From Alisma plantago-aquatica (taxonomy: Eukaryota; Streptophyta; Magnoliopsida; Alismatales; Alismataceae): a stretch of DNA of 64,000 bases. The stretch's first letter is position 1, and each line of letters opens with the position of its first letter. The stretch lies in assembly GCA_963693085.1 (NCBI GenBank), contig OY856410.1, positions 565,784,406-565,848,405 of the forward strand. The letters are read 5' to 3'. The notes under the pieces were generated by a model. The model ran no database searches. It saw only the letters and a list, made by a program, of their open reading frames with translations, and was not told where the DNA came from. This document shows, one piece after another, positions 59,625-64,000 of this stretch. The position numbers and the translations under genes are program-made.

Positions 59625-62465
59625 CCCAGCAGGTTTCAGTTGAAGGTGTTCTAATATTTGTCTTGCTCTTCTTTAGTCCTTATTTCCTTCAATATTTGGG
59701 GACATCGTGTCAACGTCTATGCAAAGGGAAAAACAATCACATCAGTAAATAGTGTTGGCACTTTATAGCATAAACAAAATAATTACACTTGACATGAAGG
59801 AAAATTGACTTGAATGTTAACCTAAGCATTATTCAAATAAATTCTTGACACAAACAATAATTGAATAAGTAAAATGTACATCTCTCTATGATTTGTCCAC
59901 CAAAGAGCACATAATACTAGGAAAGTCCATGATTTCTAGGAAAGTCCATAATTGGCTATGAATGCCCATAGCTGGATATTAAAGCCCATAATGACCGCTT
60001 GAGGTCTATGATTTTTAGATCATATGAAACGTAATCAAATTCTTATAACATGATTCTTAATATGAACATTAGCATAATCTTTGAACTTGAATCTATAACA
60101 AGATGGGATTTCTCCCTGATGAGCTTTACATTCATTAATCATTAATCATAATCTATTTTATTAGTGATCATAGAAACCATAAGACACATGGTATAGAAAT
60201 CATCAAGCAATTGATACAATTAACATGATTTAGAACATCAAACTCTAAATGATCATTTCTATTTCATACATAACATTTGGTCAACCATGAATAATTTTAC
60301 ACATCAGCATGATCCGTTTACCTAGAGAAAAGATACCTAGGTCAACTCTTCTTGTTCCGATGACACTCTAATCCTCTGTACTTTTGATTAACTATATGAT
60401 ATGTACTTTGGAATATATTTCAAACCTTAATAACCCAAAATTTAACATGCCCATCAATATTTAACTTTATTTAACTTCTAAACCCTAATATTTGTCCATC
60501 AAAAAACCTATTATGATATTATCAAGATAGTCTTTAAAACCAAAAAAATTGGATTCCTCCTCAAAAGACCTTTCTAATGACTATTTTTTTATATATTTGT
60601 GACATTAGATGAATTTTTGGTGAATTATTGAATTTTTTACCAATGAAAAACTAGGGAAATTTGGTTTAGCATATATATCCAAATCTGAAAATTCTCATAA
60701 GGTGGGATCCTTGTCGATCTGACCCGGTTAGAACTGACCACCTAGTCGTGACCCACTAAAGAAGTCATGTGGCTTTGATACTTAATTTGGCATCAAAATC
60801 TTATCTTTTCCCATGTGGGCATGACATAGATGCAAGTCATCAAGGGACGGAGTGGGGGGAATAGAACATGTGATCTTCATCTTCACTGAGAAATGAGGAA
60901 TTAAAACCTAGATGCAAACTTTGACATAAATTGTGGTTCTAATGAATCAACTACTTGCTCTCACCTTAGGGTTGCATTCGAGTTCTTTGCATCCTTAGGG
61001 AGCCATAAAGCCCTGACTTGGGCTTTCCCATGGCCTGGAGGACCAGGAAGCTCATCCACCATGAAGTTTGGATAGACAAGATCAAAAGGATAAACTAAAT
61101 AAGAAGTGATAAAAGATGAAAGTGCTAGCAACTTTTCTTATGCAAGCTGAAGCTAAAGGAGAAGAACCAGGGCGAATAGTGGTCAAAATCTTGATAATTT
61201 GATATAGGACCAAAGAACAAGAAAAATAGAAAAAAACTTATTGGGTCCCTCTATGAAGAAGTTTAGGGTTCACCAAGATTCTCTAGATGCCCTAGAAGCA
61301 AGATGAAACATCTTTCCTTGGCGTGATGGTCACCCCAACTATGGCAACCTGCCAGTGGGAGGGCAAGTAGAGGTACAGGTGTGTGCTTGAGGGGATTTTG
61401 CAGGTCGTTTGATAGGTTTTAATAGTCTTTGGATTTTATCTCTCATTTTAGGGTGGTTCTTTATATAGATGGAGATTCATAGGGGGTTGGAGGTCTTTCG
61501 AAGGCTAAATCAAAGCATGCCCTTGAGTCTGAGATGGTTGGAGATCTTTGGCACATGAAGTCCCACACAAGTAGGGATATCTGAGTTTGGAAGGTTGTGA
61601 GGAAGGTGTAGAGGGAGTCAGATTATGTTGATCTCAATCGGAGAAAGGTATACCAACTGGGAGTCATCATGTATCATTAGAGTCCTCTGAACCCTAGACT
61701 CAGATTAAGGGGATGAGTCCTCATATTGGATGACTCCAGATCCACGAGTCATACTCAAAGACAAAATTGAGTGACAAGAAAAGAAACTCAAAAACATTAG
61801 TTCATTGGTGAGTGTGACACGTGAATTGTAGAACTTAGTTGCATTATCCAAATCATTAATTATTTAGGTTTTAAACCATATAAGTACTTCCATTATTTAT
61901 TATAGGGGTCAAAAAAGGTTTGATTGGTCTCAAATTTGGATCATGGGTGTATTTTTGGAGTCTATCATTCTCACGTTGTCATTTTCTAACTTTGATCACC
62001 CAAAGATGAGTTATTACTATATGTAATTAGTATCACTCATATTATATCCCTATTTGCTTTTGTTTACCATATATGGTTGTTATTTATAAAATTATACAAG
62101 ATTCATTCAATTAGTGTTCTTATTCTTTTTAACTATAATGAGACTACATTAAGGAGAGAGAAAATGCATCATATATGAATTTTATTTATGTGAATATTAT
62201 TATCATCGAATAATAAAATGTTATAAAGAGATATATTGTGTCACTCATATTTGATAACATTCAATGGAAACTTTTGATTTACTTGGGGTATTAGCATTGA
62301 GGTCCAAAATTAAAAATTAATTAGGTGAAATTTCTATTAATACTCAAATGTTATTTTATCTAAATGTTGGGATTTAACAATACTACCCACCTTAAAGGAA
62401 TTTTATTCTCAAAATTCAATTATTTAACCCACCTTAGGGAATTATATATTATATATATGCTAACT
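59625..62465 (-). repeat. ~2.85-kb long repeat, second copy of A
   Basis: Identical to 35590-38430 except for about two bases (near 60332 and 61043). It retains the TATA box (61459-61468) and the splice-site-like words at the corresponding positions. Confidence 0.6.
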
Positions 62466-62671
62466 CACTAATATTTCTTAAAGTCCAATAACCATACTTA
62501 AAATATGACTTTCTCATGGTTAAATATCTAAAATAGACTAATATGTGTATATAATACTAATGAAGCTTGAAATTTATCTTTTTATGTTATCATCTAACAT
62601 GGTAAGGAACCTAGCTTATCCCACTAGAGGGAGATAAACTAGGGTTTTGGCTCCACTTTGGATCCAACTCA

Positions 62672-63510
62672 CATTCTGTAACGTCCGGGCCCACTGCCCA
62701 ATGCTCTAGTAGAGTTTTAGGAATGATGATTGTCCCCACAGGCCACCACTAGCCTTAATTGTGCTCTTTGTCCTCACTCATGCGCATGCCAAGATCAACT
62801 TCCCGACAAGTCACCCATCCCATTACTACTCCAAGCTGAGCACGCTTAACTATTGAGTTCTTAGTGATGGGCTCCCAGAAAAAGAGGTGCACATTGGTGA
62901 TATGGGTAGTCTAATCATTCCTTTTAAGATCATTATCCGAGGCCTCAAATCCTGGGATGTTACAATCTCCCCCAATTAGACTCTTGACGTTCTCATCAAG
63001 TCTCAACTATATGGCCTCATAATCTGACCCCATTTTCAGTGCAGACCCACAATGGCCCATGGACACCCAGCTCCTGATCACGGAATACCAGCGCAAGGGT
63101 GGCTACGTCAACCATGGACAGCCATTTCCTACATGCCTGGACTGCATGGCTCAAGACTAGCATGTAACATGCCCATGTGGGCCCACCTACTAGAGGGGAA
63201 TTGGCTCTGATACTATTTGTAACACCCGGGCCCACTGCCCAATGCTCTAGTAGAGCTTCAGGAATGACGATTGTCCCCACAGACCACCACTATCCTTAAC
63301 TGCACGCTTTGTCCTCACTCACATGCATGCCAGGATCAACTTCCCGACAGGTCACCCATCCCAGTACTACTCCAAGCTGAGCATGCTTAACTATTGAGTT
63401 CTTAGTGATGGGCTCCTAGAAAAGGAGGTGCACCTTGGTGATATGGGTAGTCTAATCATTCCTTTTAAGATCATTATCTGAGGCCTCAAATGCTGGGATG
63501 TTACACATTC
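62672..63510 (-). mobile_element. Cassandra TRIM retrotransposon, intact, copy 2
   Basis: LTRs at 62677-62964 and 63218-63505 with the cattc target duplication on both sides (62672-62676, 63506-63510). It matches copy 1 and shares its target duplication, so this is duplication of the locus, not a second insertion. Confidence 0.92.
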
Positions 63511-64000
63511 ATTATGTTAAATTATCTACCCTTTTGTATGCATGCTTGCTTGTACTATGTAATGAATCAGGTTTAGGTGATTGTGTCTCAAATGTTTAGT
63601 GTCAGCTTTTGTTTTCTTTATCGCCTTTGGATGCATGTCGACTGATAATATATCTAGAGGTGACATATCGTAGACTAGAAAATCGATGAATCATAGAAGA
63701 TACCAGAGTGTGAATTCGGAAGCACAAGCATAAATGAACAATAAACTAGGTTCATACACCATAAACAATCTCAACATTCAACATATGTATTATTACAACA
63801 TGTATTATTAAAAATTTACAACTACATATTGAAAGGAGAAATTATACAAGTCTATAATCATCTATGCTAGATAGGATCTTTATACAATAGGTACAACCTG
63901 CACACTCGCTCACAAGACATGTTTTCTCCCATGCTAGCTCTGAACCTATACTTATTAAAATAGGGAAACAAGTCAACACAAATGTTTTGAGTACGCGGTG
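63511..64000. other. AT-rich stretch to window edge (copy 2)
   Basis: Matches 39476-39965 with one difference (near 63665). No feature recognised. Confidence 0.4.

Larger units (their letters stand above)
57168..64000. repeat. Large near-identical duplication, copy 2 (runs off the window)
   Basis: Partner of 33133-39965. Here the left edge at gatctagatgc is in mid-gene and the transposase reads across it sensibly (EDNEGFQDLDANVALKDD), so this is the original setting and copy 1 is the derived or misplaced one. Contents in order are the hAT tail and right terminus, LINE fragment, ~2.85-kb repeat and Cassandra. Confidence 0.95.

Noticed and set aside
57168..64000. Simple tandem duplication with a 24,035-bp unit
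   Set aside because: The inner junction lies inside a coherent transposase gene while the outer left edge is a broken LTR, opposite to what a tandem duplication would leave.

Overview
The window looks like intergenic nuclear DNA of a flowering plant: AT-rich, full of introns and decayed transposable elements, with only one host gene that I recognise. The evidence for a plant is: a Cassandra TRIM with a 5S rRNA-derived LTR, an Athila-type Ty3/gypsy element with its tRNA-Asp-like primer site, plant-style LINEs (zinc-knuckle ORF1, AP-endonuclease, reverse transcriptase), a BED/DUF659 hAT transposase, tRNA-derived SINEs, and a fragment of plastid 16S rDNA. I cannot name the species.

Layout. 1-2485: unrecognised AT-rich DNA. 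2486-~11960: possible CACTA-like remnants flanking a decayed minus-strand LINE (about 4150-8400), with degenerate telomere-like repeats near 10033-10103. 13146-14364: a complete non-autonomous Mutator-like element with an exact 9-bp target duplication and a 180-bp-period minisatellite core. 14440-21575: two LTR-like arms in inverted orientation around gag-like remnants without pol. 22355-22835: microsatellites and a minus-strand SINE. 22930-23405: a LINE endonuclease fragment. 23406-33132: a minus-strand Athila-type element holding gag, protease and an Athila 3' ORF but no reverse transcriptase or integrase. It is interrupted by a SINE with a clean target duplication, carries a plastid rrn16 fragment, and has arrays of palindromic CCACGACCGTGG-like motifs upstream of its TATA box.

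33133-39965 is nearly identical to 57168-64000 (constant offset 24,035 bp, about six mismatches seen). Each copy has a hAT transposase tail, a LINE reverse transcriptase fragment, one ~2.85-kb repeat and an intact Cassandra element. A diverged third copy of the ~2.85-kb repeat lies at 43060-45970. 49432-51874 holds the 3' five exons of a minus-strand Nopp140/SRP40-like nucleolar gene, the one convincing host gene. 53242-58054 is a hAT element with terminal inverted repeats, an inferred 8-bp target duplication and a broken transposase gene; the second copy of the large duplication begins inside it.

The mobile elements are nested, so relative order can be read: the SINE is younger than the Athila element, and the large duplication is younger than the hAT, Cassandra and LINE insertions it carries. 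No complete novel enzymatic system was found. The most unusual items are the Mutator-like minisatellite carrier, the U3 palindrome array, the plastid rDNA inside a retroelement, and the large duplication whose first copy starts at a break truncating two elements at once.
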